This document shows positions 43,539 through 56,500 of a stretch of 64,000 nt of DNA, piece by piece. Below the pieces are notes generated by a model. That model saw only the letters and a list, made by a program, of their open reading frames with translations, did no database searches and was not told where the DNA came from. A program made the position numbers and the translations under genes. Within the stretch, counting starts at the first letter, position 1. Each line of letters starts with the position of its first letter. This DNA comes from Paraconiothyrium sp. Pb-2020. Its lineage: Eukaryota; Ascomycota; Dothideomycetes; Pleosporales; Didymosphaeriaceae. The DNA lies in assembly GCA_022419385.1 (NCBI GenBank), contig JAJUBI010000002.1, positions 3,906,001-3,970,000 on the forward strand, written 5' to 3'.

Positions 43539-44190
43539 GCGTATAACAGCCAATGTTGCAGGCGCTCACCACCCGCCATCCCTGGCTGATTTCAGTCCGA
43601 TCCGGGAACCAAGGATGTGGGTGTGCGACACCATGTTGGATAATTTCTTTTTCATCTTTACCAGACATCCAACTACGAAGCGAACGACTGTCACGATTAG
43701 CATACCTGGCGTTCTATCCCCACCCACTGCAAGCATATCAACGCTGCAAGGTCGTTGGCGGTTCTTTTGCTTACGAGCATTAAGCATAGCATGGAGTTGT
43801 GGTTTCGATTGTGTTTTTGATTTTGCTTCTTCAATATGCCCGCAAGATATAACCGCGGTTTCCAGATAGCCATTTTGATAGCTTTCATACATCACATTGA
43901 ATACCTACTTATATCTCCGCAAAACTCATGGTTCCGACTTATGCCAAGCAACCTGCCACGATGCGTGACTAAGCATTGCACTAAGCCACTGTACGTTAGT
44001 AGCAATTAAGCTCGCGGGCTCCCAAAAGTTTACCGTCGATCATTGATCGAACTGCCTTGACCTTCGTGCTTCTGCGTGGCCCTCTTGTGTGTGAGAGCGG
44101 AAAGATACCACTTACTCTGCCTCAAATCGCCGGCGAGTTCCCCTACGCCGTTTACTACATCCCCGAATCGTACTACGCAACGCTGCCGTT
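43539..44190. other. Intergenic region
   Basis: Separates two plus-strand genes. No supported feature. Confidence 0.4.
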
Positions 44191-44802
44191 ATGGACAAGA
44201 AGTCTGGTGCCTACGGCGGCGCCGCAGGCGGAGGTGACACCGACTTCCGCAAAACCTACGACCGCGAGAAATATGCTGTCCTTGCCAAAGAACGCGACGA
44301 GCGCGAGCGCGCTGAGGGCAAAGCCCGCTATGAAGCTAAACAAGAAGGCCGCTCTTACCGGCGCCGTGCCTCTACGCCCGAAGACCTCAAGATGACGGAA
44401 GCGCGCACCGGACGCGTGGATGTAGCCTCGCTCGTTGGCAAGACCATGCTTGTGCCCGCTGGGTCAGGCGTGGGCAAGCGCGGCAAATCAGCAGGGTTCT
44501 ATTGCGAGGCATGCGATATCACGCTGAGGGATAGTCCAAGTTGGATTGAGCATCTGAATTCGAAGCAGCATTTGAGCAATACGGGGCAGAGTATGGATGT
44601 GAGGAGGGCGACGCTGGAGGAGGTCAGGGAGAGGCTGAGGTATCTTAGTCGGAAGAGGAGAGAGGCGATGCAGAAAGAGGAGTTGGATCTTGATAAGCGG
44701 CTAGATCAGCGGAGGGAGGAAGAAAATAAAGACCGTGAGGCGAAGCGGCAGAAGCGAAATGATAAGAGGCGGGCGAAGAAGGACGATTGGGAGGGATTTT
44801 GA
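44191..44802 (+). CDS. SNU23: U4/U6.U5 tri-snRNP protein Snu23 / ZMAT2
   Basis: A single exon of 203 residues. The N-terminal half has the family pattern DTDFRKTYDREKYAVLAKER, a charged helix, and RTGRVDVASLVGKTMLVP. A U1-type (matrin) C2H2 zinc finger follows at about residues 108-133: FYCEACDITLRDSPSWIEHL and NSKQH, with C-x2-C-x12-H-x5-H spacing. Then comes TGQSMDVRRATLEEVRERL and a Lys/Arg/Glu-rich helical tail. Snu23 enters the spliceosome with the tri-snRNP, contacts Prp8 and the 5' splice-site region, and leaves on activation. The start ATG at 44191 gives the canonical length; upstream frames are different. Confidence 0.9.
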   Translation: MDKKSGAYGGAAGGGDTDFRKTYDREKYAVLAKERDERERAEGKARYEAKQEGRSYRRRASTPEDLKMTEARTGRVDVASLVGKTMLVPAGSGVGKRGKSAGFYCEACDITLRDSPSWIEHLNSKQHLSNTGQSMDVRRATLEEVRERLRYLSRKRREAMQKEELDLDKRLDQRREEENKDREAKRQKRNDKRRAKKDDWEGF

Positions 44803-45405
44803 AAGGAGGACATGCACGTTGTACCAGAGTTGGATTTGCATTTGGCGTTTGGTTGGACACCCAAGATACCCAGGCATGGTGCCATCTTTCGGACTTGACA
44901 GAATCTATTACAGAAGATCCTACATCTATCTCGCATATCATGTCTCTGGGACGTCTGATTCTGTGAAGTCTTGCGGAAGACCTCGAATTGGAAACAATGA
45001 CTAGTGAAGAATGCGCTGGATGGCATCGGGACAACCGTTCCGTCCGACCTCATACTCAAGGCGTTTCGTTCCGGATTATATTAGTCCGGTATGCTGGCAC
45101 GTGACTGGGTAGTTTCCAAGCTTGGTCATTGCGGGGAAGCTTCTGGCGTATCAAGAACAACCCATAGAGCCCTTTCCAATTATGTGAGCACTGGCGCAAT
45201 TGACGCCATCTCGCTACACGCCTGCATTTCTAAGCAACATGCCGAGCATCATTGATTCTACGCGTCGTGGTCGCAAAAGCCGCCTACTTAAAACCTCGTT
45301 CAACTACCCACCTGTGACCTGATTGTTCGTTTCACCAACCAGTTCTTACACGCCCCCGACGCCCGCCTGCTCGCATATTTGACCACTGCGGCCAACGATA
45401 ACAAC
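44803..45405. other. Intergenic region
   Basis: Between SNU23 and the glutathione transferase gene. Pyrimidine-rich segment just before the downstream start. No other feature. Confidence 0.4.
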
Positions 45406-46215
45406 ATGGCAGCCGTAAACGGAAACGCCCCCAAGATCACCCTTTACACCAACCATAATTGCCCGTACGCACACCGTGCGCATATTGTGATCAAGGAGCT
45501 GGGATTGCCATATGAGGAAATCATCATCGACCTGACCAAACCGAGAGAACCTTGGTATCTAGAGATTAACCCCGTAAGTCGTGTCTGCGTGCTCTATCTT
45601 AGCTTCTGCACAATCCCGGGCCGTACGACGATGAAGATTGACCGTCGCTAACCGGTCCTCCCTTGTCAGCGCGGCCTCGTTCCTTCAATCAACTTCAATG
45701 GCGAAATCATCACCGAGTCCGCTATTGTCTCCCAGTTCCTAGCTGACGCTTACCCGTCACATCTCCTTCCGCCATCGGACTCGGTGGACGGTGCCTTGAA
45801 GCGCGCTCGCATCAACTTCTTTGTAGACACGTGGACCACCAAAGCCGGTAGCTTCTGGTTCAAGATCGCACTCGAGAAGTCCGAGGAAGAGAAGGAAAAA
45901 CTTTCCAAAGAATTGGTCAGCGTTGTCACCAAAGAGATTGAGCCGCTGCTCCAGGATGCGGCGCCATTCTTTGGCGGGAGCTCGAAATTGACCTTCGCTG
46001 AAGCCATCATTGCACCATTCATCGTACGCCTCTTTACCTTCACGAAGCATGGCCTGCTTCCCAACTCGGTCAGCGATGGGCTTAACCGAATTCCCCATTT
46101 TTCCAAGTGGGCTGCTGAGGTCATCAAGCACGACAGCGTGACGTATATCTGGAATGAGGAGAGCGCTGTAGAAGCCTCCAAGAAGAAATTTGCTTCCCTC
46201 AAGGCGAAGGCCTAG
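45406..46215 (+). CDS. Omega-type glutathione S-transferase
   Basis: Two exons, 45406-45573 and 45670-46215, with a 96-nt GTAAGT...CAG intron; 237 residues. The N-terminal thioredoxin-like domain has ITLYTNHNCPYAHRAHIVI, with the catalytic Cys (residue 19) of omega-class transferases, then YLEINP joined to RGLVPSINFNG across the intron (cis-Pro site) and the glutathione-binding ITESAIVSQFLAD. The C-terminal helical domain starts at KRARINFFVDTWTTKAGSFW. Omega enzymes carry out glutathione-dependent thiol transfer and reductions, such as dehydroascorbate and glutathionyl-conjugate reduction. I start at the ATG at 45406; the frame runs 9 codons further upstream but has no ATG there. Cytosolic by absence of a targeting signal. 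Confidence 0.87.
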
Positions 46216-46580
46216 AGCGTGCATGGCAAGTAAACTCGGTACGTGGACTTGATGACCACCAGATACTATAACGACTACATTGTTATGAGGAAACCATATT
46301 GAAACGTTCGCCACTATGCTATGCTTATGCAGATACTGCTGCTCATGATGGAGCTTACCGCCGGAAATGATTTTGTGGAGAGCCACAGACAAACAGGAGA
46401 CCCAGCGACGCAATGAATGGTGAAAGCCCGTAGGCAATCCAATGTCTCCAACAAATATAAAACTCCAAACAACATGACCTGATGCAACATACCCAAAGGA
46501 AGGCCCAGCAGGCCGATACGTTGAAAGCGTTTTAGTCACGAGGATCGTGAGTGCAGAAGTTCATAGATCAAACAAGTCTT
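46216..46580. other. Intergenic, convergent 3' ends
   Basis: Between the glutathione transferase and the KilA-N gene stops. No coding feature supported. Confidence 0.4.
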
Positions 46581-48097
46581 TCAGCATTGCGAACCTTGAC
46601 GTGTGCGCTTTGGAGCCGGAAGCTCTTGATCAGCTACACTTAGCTGCAAGATAATCTCTGCAGCTTCGAGCTCTCGATGTGTGCGACTGCAATTTCCGAA
46701 CTTGCTTCCTCCGGCGTTGTCGATCGGTTGGCGGGTCGACGTTATATCCTGAGGCTGGTTCGGATTCGTAACCAAAAACCCATCGTCCACAGTAATCTCT
46801 GAATATGGCCTTTTCGCGGGCAGGGTGTTATCGTAAGAACTTCGTGGCACCAAGGTGGAGCGCGGGTCCAAGGGGACCCCATACTGGCGTAGGTGTTGAT
46901 GAAGAGGTGGTAACTCGTTTGCCATATGATCCAAAGCTGGGGAATGGACAATAGGTGATGATGATGGGGATTTTGAGCCGTTCACTGATGTCCAAGCAGA
47001 TATCCAGGTCGATCCCCGCGGTGATACTTGCGGCGAAATAGTAAATCTCTCGTTCTGGTCACCGCCAGTGTAATAGCCACTCTCTTCTGACTTTCGTGGG
47101 TGATGCGACACAGGCTCCCATGGTGCGTTTAAAGCCGGCAGCTGTGGTGTCTCTACCGTGGCCGACCCCACCTGGCTCGGAATCTGATAATCGCACCCCT
47201 CCTCTCTGAAGCGGTTCGTCTCGTCGATACATTCCTGCACGATCTCAGGAGCGATCAGGAATTTACCGTATCTGGGGTCCTCTGGGTGGAAGCACATCTC
47301 GGGGAAATCGTATCCGAAAACAGGGGCCAGCACCCAGCGTATGTGCCAGCAGAATGTCGCGGCGATGGCTTTAGCGGCTTGGTAGGGCATCCAGTATCCT
47401 GGGTCGGTAAGCAATCCACCTACATCATCTGAACAGTAACTCACCTTGACATACAAGGGCCCCTCCCGTGATGCTGTAGCTGATGTCTTTGAGACCTGGG
47501 TTCTCCCTCAGAGCTTTTGCTGGTATTGTCTGAAGAGATTAGCATCTTGACGCAACAACAAGTCTGGAGACAACGACCGACCTTGGTGTGTTTTAGCGAC
47601 TTGAAGAATGGCGTCATGCGAACTAGGCCAACGTTGTAGTCCCAAACGACAACATACTCCTTCTCGTCGCCCGGCACTTTATATGTGTATTGAAACACTG
47701 TCAACAAGTCAGAGAAGATTTAGATGTTGGGGGGCAGCAACTTACTCTCGAATGACTCTCGTCCTGTTTTTTCCAAGAAGTCCTTCTTGTCGCTGTTGTA
47801 AGGGATGTGGCGGATTCCCTTCTTCTTGATCTCTCTCATGGGAAATAGCTGAAATCGGCGATACTGGAAGACGAGGGCGTCATCTTCATGACCTTCGTGT
47901 GGGGGGTAGTTCACATGGCTCACAATCTTCGCACTCTCCGAGAAGACAGGCGCGTCTTTGGGAATCTTCTGTCGTTTTGGAACTGAAGTGTACGGCGCCC
48001 CGGAACGAGGCATAGGTGCTGGTATTGGAGACTCGGAGCCGCGATAGCCGCCGCGCTCGTCGCCCCGACATGGGTTGAGCAGAGAGTGTATCTTCAT
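46581..48097 (-). CDS. KilA-N/APSES-type DNA-binding protein (Xbp1-like)
   Basis: Four exons: 48097-47746, 47697-47582, 47529-47445 and 47398-46581; 456 residues with consistent phases. The first exon codes a polar leader. Exons 2-4 together build the DNA-binding domain (about residues 118-225): FQYTYKVPGDEKEYVVVWDY, NVGLVRMTPFFKSLKHTK, TIPAKALRENPGLKDISYSI, TGGALVCQG and YWMPYQAAKAIAATFCWHI, followed by FGYDFPEMCFHPEDPRYGKF. This is the winged-helix-like KilA-N/APSES fold in the variant seen in yeast Xbp1, a stress-linked repressor, rather than StuA/Swi4. Exon 2 uses an uncommon GTCGGT donor. The remaining C-terminus is Ser/Pro-rich and disordered. Likely a nuclear regulator of growth arrest or development; targets unknown. 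Confidence 0.82.
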
Positions 48098-48310
48098 TTC
48101 CCGGTAGGATACGTTGATGTTGAAACTTGTTGCACCCGTTGCTAAGTTGCTGGACGGAGCTTCCAGCCTGGCCGCGACGTACTCACCAAAGATGGACTTG
48201 GTTCAAAAACCAGGGACAAGAGGGAGCTTAGCTGCTGTGGAACAGTAATGTGGTATAGGTAGCGGGGAGCTTGGGGCACTGGTCGACAGAGAAAAGGCCG
48301 CTTCCCACAG

Positions 48311-48794
48311 CGTTTGCGTGCTGGCCACGAGGACGAAACGGACAGCTTTTACGCGCAACTGTTTTCGCTGGCTATGCTCTGCGGATCGCCAAGCGACAAG
48401 AACTACCCTCTGTAAGCGTCTGGTACATCATAGGTTGCTGAAGCCAGTACTTACGCAGAGTATCCAGTACCAAGGAGAACAAGTGAAGAACCTAGCGGCT
48501 CGGCTTCCCTTGCAAAGCTGGCAGGGCGCGACAGAGCGACGGACCAGACTACAAATGGACGTCCGACAAACGGAAAGCTCCCGTGACAATGATTTGCGTT
48601 CTCGCTTGATGTCCAACGGATTGCCTGGTTCGCCTGGTCCAGTCAATTCCTCGCTGCGGGATCGTGATGACAATATGATACACGTCAAGATGAAAAGCGG
48701 CGAAAAGGAGTGGTTTCTATCCCCAACGACTGTCTCTATTTGCCAGATGAGGTTCGTATGCCTTGTTAGTCAAGTGGAACTTGGCGAACTGTGA
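48311..48794 (+). CDS. Doubtful small gene divergent from the KilA-N gene
   Basis: Two frames that look more protein-like than chance: 48311-48411 (HEDETDSFYAQLFSLAMLCG, then SPSDKNYPL) and 48461-48794 (IQYQGEQVKNLAARLPLQSW, then a charged stretch and NMIHVKMKSGEKEWFLSP). A 49-nt GTAAGC...AG intron would join them in phase, but its acceptor (GCAGAG) is odd. I cannot place a convincing start codon: an ATG upstream at about 48192 reaches a stop before 48311 unless another weak intron is used. The end may also be different. No family recognised. It might be a real but poorly modelled gene or a relic at the edge of the following gene-poor stretch. Confidence 0.3.
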
Positions 48795-51700
48795 CAAGCA
48801 ACAAGAGGAAGGGCGAGGCAGGGCAAAGGCTAACAACGGAACACTAGATTGGCTCTAAGCTCTGGTGCTGGGTCGTTCTTGTATGATCCCGTCGGCCACT
48901 AGCTGCTACTCTCCCAACCACACGGTCACTTAGGTCGTCCGAGCTCTGCAGACGCACGCCAGGTATGAAGTAGCGAAAGATGGGAGCTGTCTCAGTCTTC
49001 GCTCAATGTGGCTCAGCTAAGCTACCTAAGTACGCGAGACAAGGTCCGTTCATGATACCAAATAGTCATTGCTATAATGCAGCTAGTCATTGAGCGGGCT
49101 GTAGCCAGCAGGGGATCGAGGACAGTGCAGCCTCGTTTCACGGCATCAAACGTTCTTCGCCCTTGAACCCTGCATTTGATGTCGGCCTTCCACAACTTTC
49201 CCTGGTCCCGGACAACCTAAGAAAAACAAAAACAGCGGTGGAGCGACCGTGCAAAGGAGCGCCAGGCGGGGACATGGCTGGTGGTGCCGTTATCTCTGGC
49301 GTAGAGCTACACCTCATGTATGTACGCCTAAAGTGTAGAGACTGTATCCAATCTCGATGGATCGCCCAAGGTGAAATGGAACCAAAGTGCAAACTTATTC
49401 GATTTCTCTAGGCGAGCACCCGGCATCGAAGACTCTCATCGCATACATGCGCGAACAAGGGGGGATAACAGAGGGCTCCTGGCCTCATCTCTGGCACAGG
49501 CCAGCCCAGCCGACCCGGTTACGCTTCCTCGCCGTACCGCGTGTGAAGGGCGAATCGATACGTTGTCCATCTGCAGCCATCCGCGAGTACAAGCGCACGT
49601 ACCTGGCTTGGCCGGACCGTCACAGGCAAACGTGGTCGCTCTTCCCTTGCGACCTGCACCTTACGGTTGGCTGCTTAATTGCGAGCGCGGCTACAAAATT
49701 CATTGGCTTGAATTTGTGTCGGTGAGATACTTCCCGGGGATTCAAGTGGCGGGGGTGGGTACTCGAAGACCCTTGCCCTGGCTGATTGCTTCCTCGATTC
49801 AGAACGACGCTTAAAGCCGGCTCGTCACTAAGATACTGAGAGGCATGTCTGTAAGGCCACATTGGCTCAAATTGGTCTTCAAGAAGCCGGCGTTTTCACT
49901 TGTCGCGAGCGCCCTCCTGGCCCTGCAATGGAAAAGTTCAGGGAGACGCTTGCTTCACTGGGCGACCAAGGATCTGAGAGCTATCTCAGCATGCAAAAGC
50001 GGCGGCATGTCTCAGTCCTGACCGCCTAGAGATGAACACTCAAACTGCATGGTGGATCCCAGACGGGTAGTCTTCGCTACTACCCCCACTCCGCGAAGCA
50101 GTGATTGAGCAGTGCTCTGAGCATTTTCCACTGAGCTCTAGAATCATAGCGAACTGGAAAACAGGCTATGTTTGACGCTCAGGTGGACAAAGAAACGACT
50201 AAGAGGCTTATAACATGAGAACTTGGCATCTTCGGCGTCGTCATGTGCCCACCAGAGAGCTATTTACGTGCCGCTATCGACGCACTGGCCCGGCGGTGGA
50301 CATATTGGATGGGTCGTCGTCCGGTGAATGCATGTGCTCGTTTCGAAACACATCAAATTGCCTTCAGCACATTGATTTTGTCCAAGCCAACAGGCCACGA
50401 GCACAACGCGTTCAATGATCATGATCCCACCTGATTTTGTGTCACTGAAAGTCTCAGGCCTTCGGTTGCGTCATGCAATGAGGAAAAGAAACGTCACATG
50501 GAGGTGCTCGACTATGATCCATGATCACGATTGCTTTCCATCTCCTCCGCAGCAAGCGAGCCCAAAAGGTCTCCGCCGTATTGGTGAGCGCGTTCATCGA
50601 TCGACAATAGCTCGCTTCAAGAGCTAGTCGGTTTCCTCCCGATGCTACAGTGGCTACACGGGCCCGTCAAACTGGACGGATAGACCCTTCAGGCAACATG
50701 ACCCTAGTGTACGTGCCACTACCCCACTGCAACTCGTGACGGCCCATTCCACGGCGATTTTCGTGTGAAAGGCGGCTCGACCCTACATCATGCACAGCTA
50801 TGGCATGGTGGAACTGCATGTCTAGGAATGCTTTTTTCTTTCACCGGCCGAGGCTGGAACTCAGCACAGACGGGCCACCGACACTGGTCAGTACACCATT
50901 CGCTCTGTTTCGGAAGATCGTATCAAATCCTGCACAGGGACATTGTTGAGCGTCCACGGGCGGCATCGTTCACGACCGACCGCACAACCCTGCTGTCTAA
51001 CTGTATCGTACAACAGAGCTGTCAAGATCTGGAGCATGCGTCCGAAGCATGGTTCCCCACAAGTGTACGCAACATCAAGGAATCGCCTATGGCTTCCTTC
51101 CGCTGTCGTGTCGCCCACGTACGGCAGACCGGCAAGTCAACATACCAGCAACTGTGAGCAAAGCTTTCTAGGGCTACCGCGGTGCTCGCTAAGAACATTC
51201 AGAGTCTGTTAAGGGCGCTGTTAGAGCACGTCAAGTACATCCTTTCGCCCAGAACGCGTACCGTTCTGCGATAATGGGTTGCAACCGCAGAAGCTTCATC
51301 GATAGCCCAGGATATAGCATCCGTGTCATCTTTGATGCTCGTACTAACCAACGATAGGTGATCTTTCTACTGCAGCTCACAGAGAAATCCGTCTTGATCA
51401 TCACCGCAGCGTGCCAGTCGTTTACTTAGTCCGATCGCGCATGGCATCACCTGCACGACGAGTACACCCGCTCACCTTCATCGATATGAAGCAAACCAAT
51501 GCAATACACTCGTCTCATATTGCATGAGCGTACGCAGTCTCTCTCAGCTCACCTTCGATAGCTACATGTACTCAACGACCGTATACCGCACCACATTAAA
51601 CCGCACCACGCCGCATCTCTCCAAAATAGCATCGACGATCCATCCTGCAGAACCTACCCATGATCCAGCATACCACACCCTCGAGACGCCAGCATCGAGG

Positions 51701-53583
51701 CATAAAGGACCCTGTGCGCGCAGTACAACCAGATTGACAATTCTCCGCACAGATTGCGTTACACCCCAGGATTGCACAGTAATGACACCGGGACGCTACG
51801 CTACGCACAGCGCCCTGGTTGCAGCCGCCCAGTCCTACCATCCTGTCACTGTGAGCTTCCGCCCGAACGCGCACCAGGGATGTCAACGTTTATCGATGGC
51901 CGACTTCTGGCGTACGGGTTCACTCTTGCGGCGGGCCTTTCTGGGCACGATACACAAGTGAGGTGTGTGGCTGCACAGGACACAACTGCAGGGTGTATAT
52001 CGAGGACAATGGTTCACAACTTGAAGCGTACGTTTAGACTGACAGCTGTCGTGGTATTTGTCAAGCTTTGTGGCGCTTTAGGGTACGATGATACGTTACG
52101 ACTACTACGACCGGTACGGGAGATATTCTCCTAGCTCGCGCACTTACCCTTAGCGCTTCTTAGTCAGGTTCCGGTCCCTGGTTGCGGGCTGTTCGAGAAG
52201 AACCGTAGAGGGTGAGACGGGCCGCTCCGGTGTTGGTGGGACATGCTCGGCGTTGGATATGAGATCAACAGCCCGACATCGGCTGGCGTCCCGAGTGCTC
52301 ACGGAGGAGCGCGAGAGAAGGTAGATGTACAGCTTTACACACCCCTTGACTTCACTCTTCCGGCTATGCTATTCTTGCCTTCAACTCTACTCCACTAGCC
52401 ACATATATCTCAATTTCTACCCTCATACGCTGCACCTTCCTTTTTGGGCTACATCTTCGTCTCGCAAACCCCACGTCCTCTACTGCGAGGCTTGTTTACA
52501 CATCCAATATCTGTACCCAGGTCCGCAATACACCCTCGATGCGTCTCCTTTAGGCGTGGATGATGTGTGGACCGTCTGCACCCTCGTACAATCTTATCTG
52601 TCGTCACCTGTCAGCCGACGCCCTGGCTCCGCGCCTTGAAGGACAGTGGCACCAACGAACGGGCGCTCGCGCCTGTCCTTCCTTGGTAACGGTAACCCCA
52701 GCAAGGGAACTCTCCGTTCACATGAAGACAGCCTCGTGCACACGCTTACACTGAAGAGACATCGAGAAAAGAAACTGCACGCAGCACGGAGAGTCTTCAT
52801 CTTCCCACTCGCTAAAGTAGGTCGCTTGACGAGAGAATGATATTGCCAACACACCTCGTCGCACGGAAGCGGAGCTGCGCGCTGCCAGACTTACACGAAC
52901 AGCTTTCCTTCTATGCTTCCGAGGTTGTTCTTTCCCCGCGCTGTCCATAGCACTCGCACGCTATCCTGCTAGCGTGCAAGATCCTGGATATTGTTCTTGC
53001 GTTGAGATTCGATTGGTAGTACTGTGCTAACATCGTTGTGTACACTCCTGCCAAGTTCTGAATTTACCTCCAGCATGAGCACTTTGAAACAGGAGTGAGC
53101 ATCGGCATGACAGTATAGATGCATGTAGTTGGCGTTTGTACTATAACGTACATTGTACCTCTGGTTGTAGGCCTGCAAACGATTCATCGGTTGCAGATCG
53201 CGATTGCATAATATACATGCGGTCTTATGGGAGAACGGCTGGGACGAACAGCGTGAAGGGAATCTGGTCTACAATGACAAGTATGCCATCCGAAGCCTGA
53301 AGTAGCTCGCAGGGGAGACGCAGGGGTAGACACAAAGCAGATCGAAAAGGTTTGCACGCAAGACTAGCTACAGGGAAAACACCATATATATTCACATTAA
53401 GATGTTGTTCACTCGAAGAAAAACTGCTATCCATAACGCCATTCCGAAAGCAGTCCCATGACGTGACGTCGAAGCGCTCCTTATCCAGAAATCGTTACGA
53501 TACTATGGATCCGTGACCAAACGCCAGCACCAAGCCCGGGTATCTCCATCCCTCAAACGCCAGTCTCAGTACCCATCACGCAA
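48795..53583. other. Gene-poor 4.8 kb stretch
   Basis: No frame here forms a supported gene. Frames are short, change often, and have mixed composition. One 82-codon plus frame (49163-49411) has protein-like segments (DVGLPQLSLVPDNLRKTKTA, PGGDMAGGAVISGVELHLMY), which may be a decayed remnant. I found no terminal repeats or transposase motifs by eye. Part of it must hold the 3' flank of the topoisomerase gene. Confidence 0.4.
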
Positions 53584-56500
53584 CTACTCACTGTCGTCAT
53601 CGAAGCTCACCTCACTGGGCTCCTCGTCCTCATCCTCGTCATCGCTGACAACGTACTTCGCCGGCTTGGCGGCTGCCCTCCGACCGGGACGCGCCGCAGC
53701 AGGCTTAGACTTGGGCTTTGCCACTGGCTCGTTATCCTCCTCATCGGAGAGGATATCGTTGGCCAGCTTATCTGCGTCGTCCACCAGCTCATCCTCATCT
53801 TCGTCTGAATCGATAGTGATGGGTTTCTTTGCCTTTGGTGCAAGCTCCTTAGTCTTGCCCAAGCGAGCTGCATAGGCCTTCGCGGCAGGGCTGAGCTGTG
53901 TTGTCTTCTTTGCTACCACAGTGGATGCGGCAGGGGCCTTGGGCTTTGGAGCGGCTTTAGTCTTCACCTTCGGTATGGCTTTGACGGGTGCCTTCTTCTT
54001 GACACTGAGGAGTAGGTCGTCGTCCGAGATGTCAGAGTCCATTACCGTGTCTTGATTGCGTTTCTCTGGCGAACCTTGGGCGAGGGCCTCATAGTTTGTC
54101 TCATCTAAGTCGTCATCGTCGGGGATAAGTGTTGGCTTCTGCGCAGCAGCACGACCGTGGAGCTTGGATGCGGCGCCTGTAGCACCGGTCGGGCGAGCAG
54201 TAGGAGCCGAGAAGAGTGGTCGATCGTTTCCGCTAGCACCAATGGTCTTCACCATCATGCTAACGTCAAAATCGTCGTCGCTCATGCCATCGCTGTCGCT
54301 GTCCTCATCAACTGCGTAACTGGTAGCCTTTTTCGTCGCGCCTCGGGCGGTGCGACCGTTGGTCACAGTCTCAGCAGGCTTCTTTTTGGTCGCCTCTTTA
54401 GCGACGGCAGCGAAGACATCAGAGTCCGACTCTGAGTCAACAGGCACGGGCGTGGCCTTCTTGACATTCTTCGCACCAGCCGGTCGGCCACGTTTCGAAG
54501 CAGCAGCAGCAGCAGCAGGGGCTGTTGGCGCGGGATCGTCCACGTCCATAGCATCGTCCTCTGCGACCGGTGGGCTCTTCTTGAGATAGGATAGCATACC
54601 ACTTTGCTTTGTAGCGGTTGGCTTCGGCACCTCTGGTTTCTGGGGTTCATCAGGGTCCTTCTTGAGATAACTGAGCAGACCACCAGTCTTCGGCTTGGCC
54701 TTCTTCTTAGCAGGGCCGTAGTCGGAGAATTCGTCAGAGTCGGAGTCGGAGCCTGCCCTCTTCTTCTTACGCTTGCCACCCTTGGAGGCACCAATTCCAA
54801 GCTTCTTAGATGTGCGACGGCTCATGCTCGCGATCTTCTTCTTACGCTTGGCCTCATCGTCGAGCTGCAAATTCCACTCCTCCACGAACTCGTCAAGGTC
54901 TCGCGTCCAAAGGTCTCGCGGCGTTAGCTTCTGAAGAGCGTCGATCTCCAACTCCTTGTCACCGATCTGTCTCTGGAGTTTCTCGACACGTTCTTGGGTT
55001 AAAGACCAAATGGCCATCTGCAATTCGTTAGACGTGGTCTAGTAGAAAGTGAAACTGGTGAACTTACGCCAAGCAGATAGTCGTAGTCGCTTGCGCCAAC
55101 CGCCACATCGCGGTCGCTCTCTTCATCATCATCTTCTTGCGCGTCCTCTTGCTCACCAGCCTTCTTAGCATCCGAGACCTTGGGGAACGGGGTGAAGCCA
55201 AGTTTCTTCAGCTCTTCGACAAGAACAGCCTTCTTCTTCTTGGATACAACAAGCTTGCCGTCAATTATCATTTGGATAAACCGAGCCTGGTTGGTCATTC
55301 TCATAAGGTCCTTGTTCAACTCTTCGAGCTGGTGCGCCTATAGAGCATTAGATGACAATGAGCAACCTAGATGACGGGTCTTACCTTGCGCTTCTCATAA
55401 TACCGCAAACGGATGTGATAGAACTCCTCCATGATGTCAAGAACAGAGGCATACTTGTGAATGCGACCTTGCGAATCAAAGGCAACCAAATTAGTCGTAG
55501 CCATGGTGGAAGAGAGCTTGAAAGTATCCTCGAGACCCTTGGCTCGGGCGGCCTGCATGTGCTTGTCCTCCATCTTTATGATAAAGTGAACTCTGTCCGG
55601 CGTGTTGTAGTCAACATAGTCTTTGATTATTGAAGGGACCTTCTCCGCCTTGATGATGTCTTCAAGCTTCTCCTTGAAGTCCTGGGACCAGTACCGGACA
55701 GGTAATTCCGTGATTTCGAGCTCATTTTCGCCAGTCTCGCGGATGATACCAGTGAATTTGTAACGATCGTTAGGAAGCTCCTCGGTTTGTCCAGTGAATC
55801 CACGGAACCAGGGAGCCATAGGTCGCATGTCTTCTTTCGAGCTGCCATCCCGCATGCGAATTCTTAAGTTCTCTACAATCTCAAGAGGGTTGTAATTGGG
55901 GATAGAAGAACTCCACCCGGTTCCGATACCATCCGAGCCGTTCACAAGCACCATGGGCAGAATCGGCACGTACATCTCCGGCTCGATCTTGTTTCCATCG
56001 GATTCACCGTACTTGAGGAGGGCGTCGTCTTGCGGATGGAAAATCCGTCGTGCGAAGGGCGAGAGACGGGTGTAGATGTACCTGGCGGAAGCAGCATCCT
56101 TACCACCTTGAAGTCGCGATCCGAAATTGCCACTAGGCTCCAAGCAGTTGATATTGTTGGATCCCACAAAGTTCTGGGCAAGACCGACAATGGTCCCTTG
56201 CATAGAAGCCTCACCATAGGCGTAATCAGTAGTACCAGAAACGGAACCAGCGAGATCGACCACCTTTACGTCCTTCTTGAGGTTTCGTCGAAAGCACGTG
56301 TAGAGAACCTTGCGCTGACCAGGCTTGAAGCCATCGATAATCGAAGGAATAGATCGCATGTTGTCCGCCATGCTGAACAGAATGAGCTCTTTGTTGACGA
56401 AGTCGTCGTAAGTGATCTCTTTCGTAGTTAGATCAAGGTGGTTGCCAGGCACGAAATCCCGCAACCACTCCTTACGGGCGTCAGCTTTCTTTTTAGAGAA

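Noticed and set aside
51524..51961. 145-codon plus frame in the gene-poor stretch
   Set aside because: Composition (His, Thr, Arg, Ser rich) typical of chance frames, no motif, and opposite-strand frames equally long.
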